Shown: positions 8,990 through 17,456, counted from the stretch's first letter. The stretch: 64,000 nucleotides of DNA from Acidisoma sp. PAMC 29798 (GCF_030252425.1 NZ_CP126994.1:4335001-4399000); one strand, 5' to 3'. Notes: generated from the sequence alone by a model not told the origin. Numbers and translations: made by a program.

Positions 8990-9319
8990 ATGGTTGCCGC
9001 GGCACTCGGCGCTAAGCGTACCTGTTCGTCCTGTGGAACGAGGTTCTTTGACCTTGGCAAGCCGCAACCCCTCTGCCCGAAATGCGGCGTCATGCAGGCC
9101 GCCGAGGTCGCGCGTCTGAAGCCCGGCACCTATAAGCCCTTCGACAAGAAGGCGAAGGCGCTCGAAATCTCCCATGTCGAAGCGCCGGCTGAAGCGGCAG
9201 ACGACGCCGAGGACGAAGAAGAGGAAGACGAAGTCGAGAAGCTGGACGAGGACGATGATGACAGCGATGTCGTCGCCGAAGAGATCGTCGGCGGCGCGGT
9301 GGGCAAGGACGACCTCTGA
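8990..9319 (+). CDS. FYDLN-acid family protein (TIGR02300)
   Basis: A 109-residue cytosolic protein found mainly in alphaproteobacteria, function unknown. Residues 8-35 form a zinc-ribbon-like module with two CxxC pairs (CSSC and CPKC) flanking TRFFDLGKPQP, the place where most members read TRFYDLN. Residues 63-105 are an almost unbroken Glu/Asp tract, the 'acid' tail of the family. The start at 8990 gives the family-typical KRTCSSCG near the N-terminus. A strong hairpin follows the stop. Confidence 0.9.
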   Translation: MVAAALGAKRTCSSCGTRFFDLGKPQPLCPKCGVMQAAEVARLKPGTYKPFDKKAKALEISHVEAPAEAADDAEDEEEEDEVEKLDEDDDDSDVVAEEIVGGAVGKDDL

Positions 9320-9335
9320 CGGGTTCCGTTCCAAA

Positions 9336-9365
9336 CGTCATGGCCCGCCTTCGCGGGCCATGACG
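9336..9365. terminator. Perfect 13-bp hairpin after the FYDLN-acid gene
   Basis: CGTCATGGCCCGC, loop CTTC, then its exact complement, 16 bases after the stop codon. The position fits transcription termination, but no T-run follows (AGAGACC), so it is not a classic intrinsic terminator. It may be an RNA 3'-end stabiliser or a Rho-assisted stop. Confidence 0.5.
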
Positions 9366-9417
9366 AGAGACCAAAGGCCTCTTAAAGTCATCATCCTGGC
9401 TTTCGAAAGGCTGTGTG

Positions 9418-9915
9418 ATGCGGGATTTACTCCCCAAGGCTGAGGCGGTCGGGGCCATCCTTAAGGCCCGACAGCAGACCGTCGCGGTGTCGGAATCCTC
9501 CTCGGGCGGCCTGGTCTCCGCCGCACTGCTCGCAGTGCCCGGCGCCAGCGCCTATTTCATGGGCGGCGCCGTGGTCTATACCCAGCGCGCCCGCACCAGC
9601 CTGCTCGCCATCACTGAGCAGGATATGGCAGGCATCCGCTCCTCCTCCGAACCCTATGCCCAGTTGCTCGCCCGGCGCGTCCGGGCGCGTTTCGGCACCG
9701 ATTGGGGTATTGCCGAAACCGGCGCGGCTGGTCCCAGCGGCAATCGCTACGGCGACGCCTCCGGCCATAGCTGCATCGCCATCAGCGGCCCGATCGAGCG
9801 CGTCATCACCCTCGAGACCGGCAGCGACGACCGCGTCGCGAATATGCGCGCCTTCGCCGGGGCTTTGCTCGATCTGCTCAGTGACGCTTTGGCGGAAACC
9901 TCTCAGGCACAGTAA
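9418..9915 (+). CDS. CinA C-terminal domain protein (nicotinamide-nucleotide amidase type)
   Basis: A single-domain protein of 165 residues that corresponds to the CinA C-terminal amidase (PncC), which hydrolyses NMN to nicotinate mononucleotide. Family features are VAVSESSSGGLVSAALLAVP near residue 20, where the usual SCTGG is SSSGG, then GGAVVYT and the conserved IAETGAAGPSG. The N-terminal molybdopterin-binding-like half of full-length CinA is absent. The ATG at 9418 is preceded by GAAAGG; the adjacent GTG three bases earlier is less well spaced. uxaC follows after 12 bases. Confidence 0.87.
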   Translation: MRDLLPKAEAVGAILKARQQTVAVSESSSGGLVSAALLAVPGASAYFMGGAVVYTQRARTSLLAITEQDMAGIRSSSEPYAQLLARRVRARFGTDWGIAETGAAGPSGNRYGDASGHSCIAISGPIERVITLETGSDDRVANMRAFAGALLDLLSDALAETSQAQ

Positions 9916-9927
9916 CGAGGTCCGACC

Positions 9928-11328
9928 ATGGCGCTGCATCCTGACAGGCTATTGCCGATCGAAGCCGAAGCCCGCGCCATCGCGCGCCGGCTGTATGATG
10001 GCGTCGCCACGCTGCCCATCTTGTCGCCGCATGGCCATACCGATCCCCGCTGGTATGCCGAGAATGAGGCGTTCAGCGATCCCACCACGCTTTTCGTCAA
10101 GCCGGACCATTACGTCACGCGCATGCTCTATTCGCAGGGCGTTTCGCTGGAAGCGCTCGGCATCGCGCGGCGGGACGGCGGCCCGACCGAGACTGACAAT
10201 CGTGCCGTCTGGCGGCTCTTCGCCCGGCACTTCCCGCTGTTTCGCGGCACGCCGACTCGGCTGTGGTTCGAGCAAGCCCTGGCGGATGTCTTCGGCATCA
10301 CCGAGCGCCTGTCGGAGGCCAATTCCGACCGGCTGTATGACCAGATCGCCGATTGCCTCACCCGACCGGAGTTTCGGCCGCGCGCCCTGTTCGAGCGCTT
10401 CAACATCGAGGCGATTGCCACAACGGACGGCGCGCTGAGCGACCTCCGCGATCACCAGACCATCCGCGCCTCCGGCTGGCCGGGCCGCGTTATCCCCTGC
10501 TATCGCCCCGATTTCGTCGTCGATCCCGAGCGTGAGGGCTTCGCGGCCAATGTGGCGCAATTCGCCGCACTGACCGATACGGCGATGACCTGGCACGGCT
10601 ATCTCGACGCGCATCGCATCCGCCGCGCCTTCTTCAAGAGCCTCGGTGCGACCGCGACCGATCACGGCCACTCCACCGCCGCGACAGCCGACCTCGATGT
10701 CGCCGATGCCGCGCGGCTGTTCGAGACTGTGACGCGCGGCAACGCGACACCCGTTGAGGCGGAGATGTTCCGCGCCCAGATGCTGACCGAAATGGCGCGG
10801 ATGAGCACGCAGGATGGTCTGGTGATGCAGATCCATCCGGGCTCCTTCCGCAATCACAACCCCGCTGTCTTTGCGCGCTTCGGCACCGACATTGGCGCCG
10901 ATATTCCGACCGCGACAGATTACGTGCGGGCGCTGAAACCGCTGCTGGACGCGGTGGGCAATGACCCGCGCTTGACGCTTGTGCTGTTCACCCTGGATGA
11001 GACCAGCTTCGGCCGCGAATTGGCGCCGCTCGCCGGGCATTATCCCGCCTTGCGGCTGGGGCCGCCCTGGTGGTTCTTCGATAGCCCCGAGGGCATGAAG
11101 CGCTTTCGGGAATTGACGACGGAGACAGCGGGTTTCGGGAATACAGTTGGGTTCAACGACGATACCCGCGCCTATCTCTCCATTCCCGCGCGCCATGACA
11201 TGGCGCGGCGATGCGATTGCGCATTCCTCGCCAAGCTCGTTGCCGATCATCGGCTTGACGAGGATGAAGCGCATGACCTCGCCCACGACCTCGCCTATCG
11301 ATTGGTCAAGCAGGCCTATCGGCTTTAG
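9928..11328 (+). CDS. uxaC: Uronate (glucuronate/galacturonate) isomerase
   Basis: A 466-residue cytoplasmic aldose-ketose isomerase that converts D-glucuronate to fructuronate and D-galacturonate to tagaturonate, the first step of hexuronate breakdown. It has the amidohydrolase-like N-terminal metal motif SPHGHTDPRWY, where many homologs have HxHL, and conserved blocks FKSLGATATDHGHSTA, MQIHPGSFRNHN and GFNDDTRAYLSIPARHD. The length is normal. The start ATG follows ACGAGGTCCG. No uxaB, uxuA or kdg gene is in this window. A PhyH-like dioxygenase and LacI-type regulator lie immediately downstream and may belong to the same regulon. Confidence 0.95.
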   Translation: MALHPDRLLPIEAEARAIARRLYDGVATLPILSPHGHTDPRWYAENEAFSDPTTLFVKPDHYVTRMLYSQGVSLEALGIARRDGGPTETDNRAVWRLFARHFPLFRGTPTRLWFEQALADVFGITERLSEANSDRLYDQIADCLTRPEFRPRALFERFNIEAIATTDGALSDLRDHQTIRASGWPGRVIPCYRPDFVVDPEREGFAANVAQFAALTDTAMTWHGYLDAHRIRRAFFKSLGATATDHGHSTAATADLDVADAARLFETVTRGNATPVEAEMFRAQMLTEMARMSTQDGLVMQIHPGSFRNHNPAVFARFGTDIGADIPTATDYVRALKPLLDAVGNDPRLTLVLFTLDETSFGRELAPLAGHYPALRLGPPWWFFDSPEGMKRFRELTTETAGFGNTVGFNDDTRAYLSIPARHDMARRCDCAFLAKLVADHRLDEDEAHDLAHDLAYRLVKQAYRL

Positions 11329-11337
11329 CCGCCTGGC

Positions 11338-12531
11338 TTACGTCAACCGCCGCTCGCTCTGCGCCACCAGATCGGCTTCGAACGCATAGGCCGACCGTCC
11401 CTCCGTCAAGGCCGCCAGCATCAGCGCCTGCTGGCTCGGCGGCGCGAGGCCCCCGATCGGTGGGTCACGGTCGAGGTTGGTCGGGAAGGGATAGCCCTCC
11501 GCGCAGGCCGCAATGGCATTGGCTGCCTGCGCCATCGACAGTCTGCCATCCGCCACCATAGCCAGCAGCGCCGGATACAGCGCCGCACTCATGCGGCTGC
11601 GGTCCATGCTCTCCATCGCGCGGCCAAAGGCCGAGGAGACCTGGATCAGATTGGCCATGCGCCGCACATCGGCCGAGCGATTGGTGCCGGCGGCATGAAA
11701 CAGAGCCGGGTTGAAGAACGCCGCGTCACCCTTCGCCAAAGGCAGTTGCACCAGATGCGCATCGAAATAGGCGGCGAAGTCTGGCTTCGTCACGGCGAGA
11801 TAGCCGGGCTCGTATTGCTGCGAATAGGGCAGGTACAGCGTGGGCCCCGTCTCGACCGGCATGTCGCAATGCGCGACTGCCCCCTGCAGCGTCAGGGCCG
11901 GTGACAGCCGATGCACATGGGCGGGGTACCGCTCCATCTGCGTCGGCGTCAGAAAGCCGAGGTGGTAGTCGCGATGCGCTGATTGGGCCGCGCCGCCGGG
12001 GTTCACGACATTGACCTGCGTCGTGACCTGATAGGCTGGCCCGAGCCAGGCCTCGGAGATCAGCGCCACGATGTCGTTTGCGAAATAGGCGGCGAAGGTC
12101 TCTGGTGCGCGGAGGCACAGCTTCTCCTGCGCATTCCAGATACGGTCATTGGCGCCGGGCTTGGCAAAATGGTCGCCGCCGCCGGTGTTATGGGCGTGCT
12201 GGTCGGCAATGATGGCGCGAAACGTGTCCGATGCCGCGTCGATGGTCGCCATATCGGTGAAGGCCCGCCGCAGCACGATGATGCCCGGCCCAGTCATCAA
12301 GGCTTCGGCCCATTCCGCCAGCACGGCCCGCCGCGTCTGCGGCGCCGCGACCGCCGCGCGAATGGCATCGCAGTCATAGACCAGGACCTTCGACGCTACC
12401 TCGGCCGCGAAGGGATAGTCGTCCAGGCTGGTCTCGCGCGTCACGAGTGGCAGAAGATCATCCAGCCAGGCGCTGTCCTGGGTGAGGAAGACCCGATCGG
12501 CGCGCAGTTGACCGAGATTGTCGGTTTTCAT
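11338..12531 (-). CDS. Phytanoyl-CoA dioxygenase (PhyH) family protein
   Basis: A 397-residue Fe(II)/2-oxoglutarate-dependent oxygenase candidate. The iron-binding HxD is in QSAHRDYHLGF (middle of the protein), and the distal His and 2OG-binding Arg are in LFHAAGTNRSADVRRM. The N-terminal 150 residues and the C-terminal 80 residues lie outside the double-stranded beta-helix core. Bacterial PhyH proteins hydroxylate varied small molecules, and the substrate here is unknown. The gene is divergent from a LacI-type regulator, with a dyad between them, and convergent with uxaC (9-base gap), which suggests a link to sugar-acid metabolism. Confidence 0.85.
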   Translation of the reverse strand: MKTDNLGQLRADRVFLTQDSAWLDDLLPLVTRETSLDDYPFAAEVASKVLVYDCDAIRAAVAAPQTRRAVLAEWAEALMTGPGIIVLRRAFTDMATIDAASDTFRAIIADQHAHNTGGGDHFAKPGANDRIWNAQEKLCLRAPETFAAYFANDIVALISEAWLGPAYQVTTQVNVVNPGGAAQSAHRDYHLGFLTPTQMERYPAHVHRLSPALTLQGAVAHCDMPVETGPTLYLPYSQQYEPGYLAVTKPDFAAYFDAHLVQLPLAKGDAAFFNPALFHAAGTNRSADVRRMANLIQVSSAFGRAMESMDRSRMSAALYPALLAMVADGRLSMAQAANAIAACAEGYPFPTNLDRDPPIGGLAPPSQQALMLAALTEGRSAYAFEADLVAQSERRLT

Positions 12532-12544
12532 GGCACGGTCCCTG

Positions 12545-12577
12545 TTTCCGTTTCTGTCATGAGACTAGAACCGGAAG
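12545..12577. promoter_or_regulatory. Candidate LacI-type operator between phyH-like gene and regulator
   Basis: An imperfect dyad centred at 12561. Left arm TTTCCGTTTCT and right arm AGAACCGGAAG are complementary at 9 of 11 positions, separated by 11 bases. It lies in the 96-base divergent promoter region, 14 bases upstream of the phyH-like start codon. The location fits a repressor site, although the spacing is longer than a typical compact LacI operator. Confidence 0.35.
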
Positions 12578-12627
12578 CGGTCCTCGGCACCGTCACGAAT
12601 CCCTCAAAAAACCCTCAAAGGCGCTCC

Positions 12628-13653
12628 ATGTCGCGGGACTTTCTGGTCAAGGAAATCGCCGTCCAGGCCGGTGTCAGCGAAGCGACGGTCGATCGCGTCT
12701 TGAACAGGCGCGGGGGGGTGCGCAGCCTGACGGTCCAGCGCGTGACGGAAGCGATGGACGCCCTTACGACCCAGAGCCGCCAACGCGCCCTGACCGGCCG
12801 GCGCTTCACCATCGATCTGGTCATGGAGGCGCCGACGCGATTCAGCGCCGAAGTGCGTATCGCGCTGGAGACGGAGCTGCCCATGCTGCAGCCGGCGGTC
12901 TTCCGGTCCCGCTTCCATCTGACGGAAGCGCTGCCGACCACCGAGATGGTCGAAACGCTGGAGCGGATCGGCCGGCGCGGCAGCCATGGCGTCATCCTCA
13001 AGGCCCGCGACCTGCCCGAGGTGGTGGCGGCCGTGGACCGGCTGGTGCGGGCGGGCATTCCAGTGGTGACCATCGCGACGGATCTTCCGCATGCCCGCCG
13101 CTGCGCCTATGTCGGCATCGACAATCGCGCGGCGGGGGAAACCGCCGCCTATCTCATCGGCGCCTGGCTGGGCGCCCTGCCGGCCAAAATCCTTGTCACC
13201 CTCAGCAGCAACCGATTTCGGGGTGAGGAGGAGCGGGAGGTCGGCTTTCGCCAGGCGCTTCGCCTGCGCCACCCCACCATCGGCATCGTCGAAATTAGCG
13301 AAGGCCATGGCATCGACCGGGAGACGGCGGCCCTCGCCCGCCGCGCCCTGACGGAGGACGACGCCATCCTCGGCGCCTATTCCATCGGCGGCGGCAATAC
13401 CGCCGTGCTCGCGGCCTTCGCGGATGTCGGCCGGCCCTGCATGGTCTATGTCGCGCATGATCTGGACAGCGACAATGCGCGCCTGCTGCGGGCCGGCAGG
13501 GTCAGCGCCGTTCTGCATCATGACCTGCGGCAGGATATGCGCCTGGCATGCCGGCACATCATGCAAGCGCAGGGCGCTCTACGGGACAGTCCCGGCCCTG
13601 CGCTGTCGGCTGTTCAGATCATCACACCGTTCAACCTGCCGCCTGCCGGCTAG
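12628..13653 (+). CDS. LacI-family transcriptional regulator
   Basis: A 341-residue repressor-type protein. Residues 4-30 are the LacI helix-turn-helix (VKEIAVQAGVSEATVDRVLN). From about residue 60 there is a periplasmic-binding-protein-like effector domain with GIPVVTIATDLP and YVGIDNRAAGETAAYL, resembling sugar-binding regulators. The frame is open far upstream, but the ATG at 12628 places the HTH at the N-terminus as in the family. The likely target is the divergent PhyH-like gene and perhaps uxaC. The TAG stop overlaps the stop of the convergent pssA within a CTAG. Confidence 0.93.
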   Translation: MSRDFLVKEIAVQAGVSEATVDRVLNRRGGVRSLTVQRVTEAMDALTTQSRQRALTGRRFTIDLVMEAPTRFSAEVRIALETELPMLQPAVFRSRFHLTEALPTTEMVETLERIGRRGSHGVILKARDLPEVVAAVDRLVRAGIPVVTIATDLPHARRCAYVGIDNRAAGETAAYLIGAWLGALPAKILVTLSSNRFRGEEEREVGFRQALRLRHPTIGIVEISEGHGIDRETAALARRALTEDDAILGAYSIGGGNTAVLAAFADVGRPCMVYVAHDLDSDNARLLRAGRVSAVLHHDLRQDMRLACRHIMQAQGALRDSPGPALSAVQIITPFNLPPAG

Positions 13654-14528
13654 AAAACGTCGAGCTGTCCGCCCGTTCGCATGTCCTCAGCTTCCTGCCG
13701 CAGACGCCGAAAACTCCGCATGCTGAACGGCAGCATGGCGACATAGATCAGACCGCCGGCCGCAAGCGCGGCCCAGGGCTCCGCGAATAGGATGGCCGCG
13801 AAGACACCGGTTCCGAGCAGCAGCGGCAGCACGTATTCGGCCGGAACCTTGAAGTTTTTGAAGCTCCAGACCGGCACTGTGGAGACCAGCAGGATTGCGG
13901 TGCCGATCAGCACCAAGGCCACGATGCTCGGCGCATGAGACAGGTTGGTTAGCCAGGGCAGGTCGCGCGTGCGCGCCTCCAAACCCACGAAGACAGGGAA
14001 TAGCGCGAGGCCGGCGCCGGCCGGCGCCGGCACGCCGGTGAAGAAGCCGGCCGTATACGTGGCGACGGGCGTGGCATCGAGCGCCGCATTGAAGCGCGCC
14101 AGGCGCAGCGCCATGCAGACCGCGAACATGAGGGACGGGATGAACCCCAAGCCGCCATAGGCGCTGAGGGACCACATATAGAGGATGAAGGCGGGCGCGA
14201 CACCGAAGCACAGAAAGTCGGCCAGACTGTCGAACTCGGCCCCGAAGCGGGACGTGCCCTTCAGCAGCCGCGCGATGCGACCGTCCAACCCGTCGATCAA
14301 CCCGGCGACGGCGATGGCCACCACGGCGGCATCGAAATGACCTGCGAGGGCGAAGCGAATGCCGGTCAGCCCGGCGCAGAGGCCGAGCATGGTCAGGATA
14401 TTCGGCAGCACGCGATTGAAGGATGGTCCTTTGAATCGCGGCCGATGCGGTGGGCGCGCGCGCCGCGGGCGTCGTCGAACCGGCCAGATCCGGCCGTCCG
14501 GCTCACCGGGGGCGCGGGGCGCGCTCAA
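13650..14528 (-). CDS. pssA: CDP-diacylglycerol--serine O-phosphatidyltransferase
   Basis: Membrane enzyme of 292 residues making phosphatidylserine from CDP-diacylglycerol and L-serine. The CDP-alcohol phosphotransferase motif DGx2ARx8Gx3Dx3D is complete (D82-G83, A86-R87, G96, D100, D104). About eight hydrophobic segments follow. The first 35 residues are Arg/Pro-rich and probably cytosolic. It forms an operon with psd upstream, whose TGA overlaps this ATG by 4 bases. A 22-bp perfect DNA palindrome (14010-14031) lies inside the gene and encodes Pro-Ala-Gly-Ala. Confidence 0.95.
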   Translation of the reverse strand: MSAPRAPGEPDGRIWPVRRRPRRARPPHRPRFKGPSFNRVLPNILTMLGLCAGLTGIRFALAGHFDAAVVAIAVAGLIDGLDGRIARLLKGTSRFGAEFDSLADFLCFGVAPAFILYMWSLSAYGGLGFIPSLMFAVCMALRLARFNAALDATPVATYTAGFFTGVPAPAGAGLALFPVFVGLEARTRDLPWLTNLSHAPSIVALVLIGTAILLVSTVPVWSFKNFKVPAEYVLPLLLGTGVFAAILFAEPWAALAAGGLIYVAMLPFSMRSFRRLRQEAEDMRTGGQLDVF

Positions 14529-15244
14529 AAGAAACTGCCGCCTGAGACCGAAGGCGCGGCGCTGAAAGCGGGCTCGGCGGATAGCTCAGCAATCACGCTC
14601 TCGCCGCCCACCATCTTCTGGCCTTCCGAGACCAAGGGCAGCACGCCTTCGGGCAGATAGAGATCGGTGCGGCTTCCAAAGCGGATGATGCCGAAGCGGC
14701 CACCCGCCTGGACATGATCGCCTTCGCGCACATTGCAGACGATGCGGCGCGCGATTAGGCCGGCGATCTGCACGACCGCGATCTCCCGCCCGTCCGGCAG
14801 GCGGATGGCCAGGGCATTGCGCTCATTCTCATCGGCCGATTTATCGAGGTTGGCGCTGAGGAACTTGCCGTGACGATAGGCGATGCGCGTCACCGTGCCA
14901 TCCGCCGGCATGCGGTTCACATGCACGTCCAGCACCGACAGGAAGATGGCGACGCGCCAACGCGGCAGGGCACCAAGACCCAGTTCCTGCGGCGGCACGG
15001 CGAGCGAGACGCTCACGATATGGCCATCGGCCGGGGCCAGCAGCGCGCCGGGGCGCGGCGGCGGGAACCGCTCGGGGTCGCGGAAGAAATAGAGGCAGAA
15101 CAGCAGGAACAGGACGCCGATCCAGGCGAGCCACCCCGCGAAGACAAGCCCCGCGAGCACGACCACCCCGGCGATCACCAGGAAGGGGCGTGCCGCCGGA
15201 TGAGGCGGGGAGAAGACGAAGCGGAAAGCGCTGCCATGGGCCAT
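14525..15244 (-). CDS. psd: Phosphatidylserine decarboxylase proenzyme
   Basis: A 239-residue proenzyme of the short (PSD-A / archaetidylserine decarboxylase-like) type. It converts phosphatidylserine to phosphatidylethanolamine. Two N-terminal membrane segments (about residues 20-55) precede the catalytic part with SVLDVHVNRMPADG and the self-cleavage site RFGSRTDLY. Cleavage between G190 and S191 would create the pyruvoyl group. It overlaps pssA by 4 bases (ATGA), so both lipid-synthesis steps are co-translated. The LysM gene upstream ends 21 bases before its start. Confidence 0.95.
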   Translation of the reverse strand: MAHGSAFRFVFSPPHPAARPFLVIAGVVVLAGLVFAGWLAWIGVLFLLFCLYFFRDPERFPPPRPGALLAPADGHIVSVSLAVPPQELGLGALPRWRVAIFLSVLDVHVNRMPADGTVTRIAYRHGKFLSANLDKSADENERNALAIRLPDGREIAVVQIAGLIARRIVCNVREGDHVQAGGRFGIIRFGSRTDLYLPEGVLPLVSEGQKMVGGESVIAELSAEPAFSAAPSVSGGSFF

Positions 15245-15265
15245 GATGGCGGCGTGTTACCAGTT

Positions 15266-16459
15266 CTACCCCTTGCTTGTCTTGCCCCCTTCGTGACGTG
15301 GCAGCGGTGGCGGCGCATGGGCAGCTTCGTCGGCGGTCGGCATCCGGAAGGCCTGGCCCGGATAGATCAAGGCGGGATCACGGATTTGGTCGAGATTGGC
15401 CTGGAAGATGGCGGTGTATTGCACGCCGTGGCCATAGCTCTGCCGCGCAATGGTCCAGAGGCAATCGCCCGGCTGCACAATGGCTTGGCCGGCGTTCAGA
15501 CCCTTCGTCACGTCCGCTCGCGCGAAGGGGACCTCGCTGCGCGCCGCGACCTTGCCCGTGGGCGCCAGCTCATCCGTGCGCAGCTTATGCAGCCCCGGCG
15601 CCAGGTCGTTCGTGGGACTGAGGGACCATTGGCCGCTGGGATCCGCGACGGCATCGCCCACGGCCTGGTTATCGACATAGAGGCGCACGGTGCGGCCGGC
15701 ATGGGCATGGCCGGTGAAGCGGATGCGGCCCTTGTCGTCATATTGCACGACATCCAGGCCGACCACGCCGGGATGGCTGCCGGGCGGGGCGAGCAAGAGG
15801 CGTGGCGCGGCGGTGCCTTGGCTGACGACGACCAGCGGTCCCGCATTCAAGGCGGTGGCCGGGGTCGTGGTGCCCGATACGGTCGCCGTCGCAGCGGGGC
15901 CGCCGACGGTCGGAACATTGAGCAGCACCGTCGTCCGTGCCGCCGGGTTTTGAACGGCCGTGACGCCCTGGCTCGACAGGCTGAGCTGATGAACCCCGGC
16001 GGGCAGCGGCGCATCGGGTAGGAAGACCCATTGGCCATTGGGGTCGGCCGTGGCCTGGCCGAGCACCGTTTCCCCGTTGCGGACGGTGACCGTCTCTCCG
16101 GCCGGGGCCTGACCCGCCATGACCAAGGCGCCATTCTTATCGACTCGCACGACATCGACGGTCGGTGCAGGCGCTGCTGTCACGGCGGGCGCGGCTTGCG
16201 GCGTTGTGGCGTGCTGCGTTGAGGCGGGCTGCGTCATGGCCTGTTGTGGCGCTGGCTTGGGCGCGGCGGGCGATGACGCGATCGGCTGCGGCTGAGGCGC
16301 GACGACGGCGGCGACATGGCTTGGCGCGGCTGTGCGGTTCTTGTCGTAGAGGTAGACGCCGCCGGCCCCGAGCAGGCAGAGCAGGATCAGAATCGCCGGC
16401 ACGGCCGAGCGCGCGGGGCGGCCCGCGGGGGCTGTTCGATTATGTGTCGCCTCAGTCAT
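15266..16459 (-). CDS. LysM protein with one N-terminal membrane anchor and two Ig-like repeats
   Basis: A 397-residue membrane-anchored, probably periplasmic protein. A hydrophobic helix at residues 21-38 follows a short cytosolic tail. A long Pro/Ala/Gln linker comes next (about 45-95). Two homologous beta-rich modules follow, one starting VDVVRVDKNGALVMAGQAPA and the other LDVVQYDDKGRIRFTGHAHA; each contains an AdPxGQW core. The C-terminus is a LysM domain (VQPGDCLWTIARQSYG, with YPGQAFRMP at its end). LysM suggests peptidoglycan binding. Similar Ig-LysM proteins are common in alphaproteobacteria but have no firm function. The gene is probably first in the LysM-psd-pssA operon. Confidence 0.88.
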   Translation of the reverse strand: MTEATHNRTAPAGRPARSAVPAILILLCLLGAGGVYLYDKNRTAAPSHVAAVVAPQPQPIASSPAAPKPAPQQAMTQPASTQHATTPQAAPAVTAAPAPTVDVVRVDKNGALVMAGQAPAGETVTVRNGETVLGQATADPNGQWVFLPDAPLPAGVHQLSLSSQGVTAVQNPAARTTVLLNVPTVGGPAATATVSGTTTPATALNAGPLVVVSQGTAAPRLLLAPPGSHPGVVGLDVVQYDDKGRIRFTGHAHAGRTVRLYVDNQAVGDAVADPSGQWSLSPTNDLAPGLHKLRTDELAPTGKVAARSEVPFARADVTKGLNAGQAIVQPGDCLWTIARQSYGHGVQYTAIFQANLDQIRDPALIYPGQAFRMPTADEAAHAPPPLPRHEGGKTSKG

Positions 16460-16634
16460 GCGCGATTCTCGATTCGGAAACTGTCATCTCGGCGCGGTAG
16501 ATATCATGATTTTGGGACAGCCGCCTGGTTTTGGGTTCGGTGTCCAGCTGGCGGGGCGCATCCATAAGGGTTGCGTCCCCGGACTGGCCCTGCCACCAAG
16601 ATCAGGCGTTTCTCGCCTTGGAAAGGACCTGCCC

Positions 16635-17219
16635 ATGCCGGCGATCAAGTCAGTCAGTGTGTTCGGCGGCGCCTCCTCCGGCAGCGATCCCGCGTGCCGT
16701 CAGGCCGCGACCCTGCTCGGGCGGCTGCTGGCTGAAGCCGGAATCGCCGTGATCTATGGCGGCGGCAGCATCGGCATCATGGGGGCGGTGGCCGATGGCG
16801 CGCTTTCGGCCGGCGGCGCGGTGATCGGCATTATTCCGGACTTTCTCGCCCGGCGCGAGATCGCCCATACCGGCATATCCGAAATGATCGTGACCGACAG
16901 CATGCATAGCCGCAAGCGCCGGATGTTCGAAATGTCGGATGCTTTCGTCACGCTACCGGGTGGCTTGGGCACGCTGGACGAAACGGTGGAGATGATCACC
17001 TGGCGCCAGCTCGACCTTCACGCCAAGCCGATCCTGATCTGCGACGTCGCCGGCTGGGCGGCGCCCTTTCTGGCGCTGGTGCAGTCCCTCATCGACCAGG
17101 GCTTCGCGCCGGCCGCCAGCCATAGTTTCTATGAGGTGCTGGACGGCCCGGCGGCGTTGGTCGCACGACTGACCGAGTTGCCGGTGATTGAGGACGCAGC
17201 GGTGGTGTCGCGGCTTTGA
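16635..17219 (+). CDS. LOG family protein (TIGR00730, cytokinin riboside 5'-monophosphate phosphoribohydrolase type)
   Basis: A 194-residue Rossmann-fold protein. It has the N-terminal SVFGGASSGSDP nucleotide loop, the SMHSRKRRM segment with the catalytic Arg, and the family motif LPGGLGTLDE with the catalytic Glu. LOG enzymes hydrolyse nucleoside 5'-monophosphates to base and ribose 5-phosphate. The ATG at 16635 is preceded by GAAAGGACC; the longer open frame from 16458 adds non-family sequence. A decayed copy of its 3' end lies about 150 bases downstream. Confidence 0.93.
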   Translation: MPAIKSVSVFGGASSGSDPACRQAATLLGRLLAEAGIAVIYGGGSIGIMGAVADGALSAGGAVIGIIPDFLARREIAHTGISEMIVTDSMHSRKRRMFEMSDAFVTLPGGLGTLDETVEMITWRQLDLHAKPILICDVAGWAAPFLALVQSLIDQGFAPAASHSFYEVLDGPAALVARLTELPVIEDAAVVSRL

Positions 17220-17356
17220 CGTGACCCGGAAGCAACTACAGCGTCGTCAACGAGTAATGGTGAACGCTTTTGGTTTCGGTGCCGACGAATTTGCATCTAA
17301 GAGATCGCCGACGTCGGTGGGCCAAGCCTCCAGTCACCGTTCTTAGACCAGGGGGT

Positions 17357-17408
17357 GGACCGGCCGCAGGCGGTGGTTGCACGGCTGACCGAGCTGCCGG
17401 TGATCGGG
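17357..17408 (+). pseudogene. Remnant of the LOG gene 3' end
   Basis: About 50 bases closely resemble the last part of the preceding LOG gene (about 17143-17194), including near-identical CTGACCGAGxTGCCGGTGAT. The matching translation is VARLTELPVI. No start, no upstream LOG sequence and no proper stop are preserved. It is best read as the tail of a lost second LOG copy or of an old tandem duplication. The 237-base stretch 17220-17456 contains no other recognisable gene. Confidence 0.55.
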
Positions 17409-17456
17409 AAACGACGGTGTTTAGGGTCACGCCTTTTTGCACTATGGTCCGGCGTC

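Noticed and set aside
9949-11286. 445-codon minus-strand open frame inside uxaC
   Set aside because: uxaC is intact and convincing on the plus strand; the antisense product is compositionally odd.
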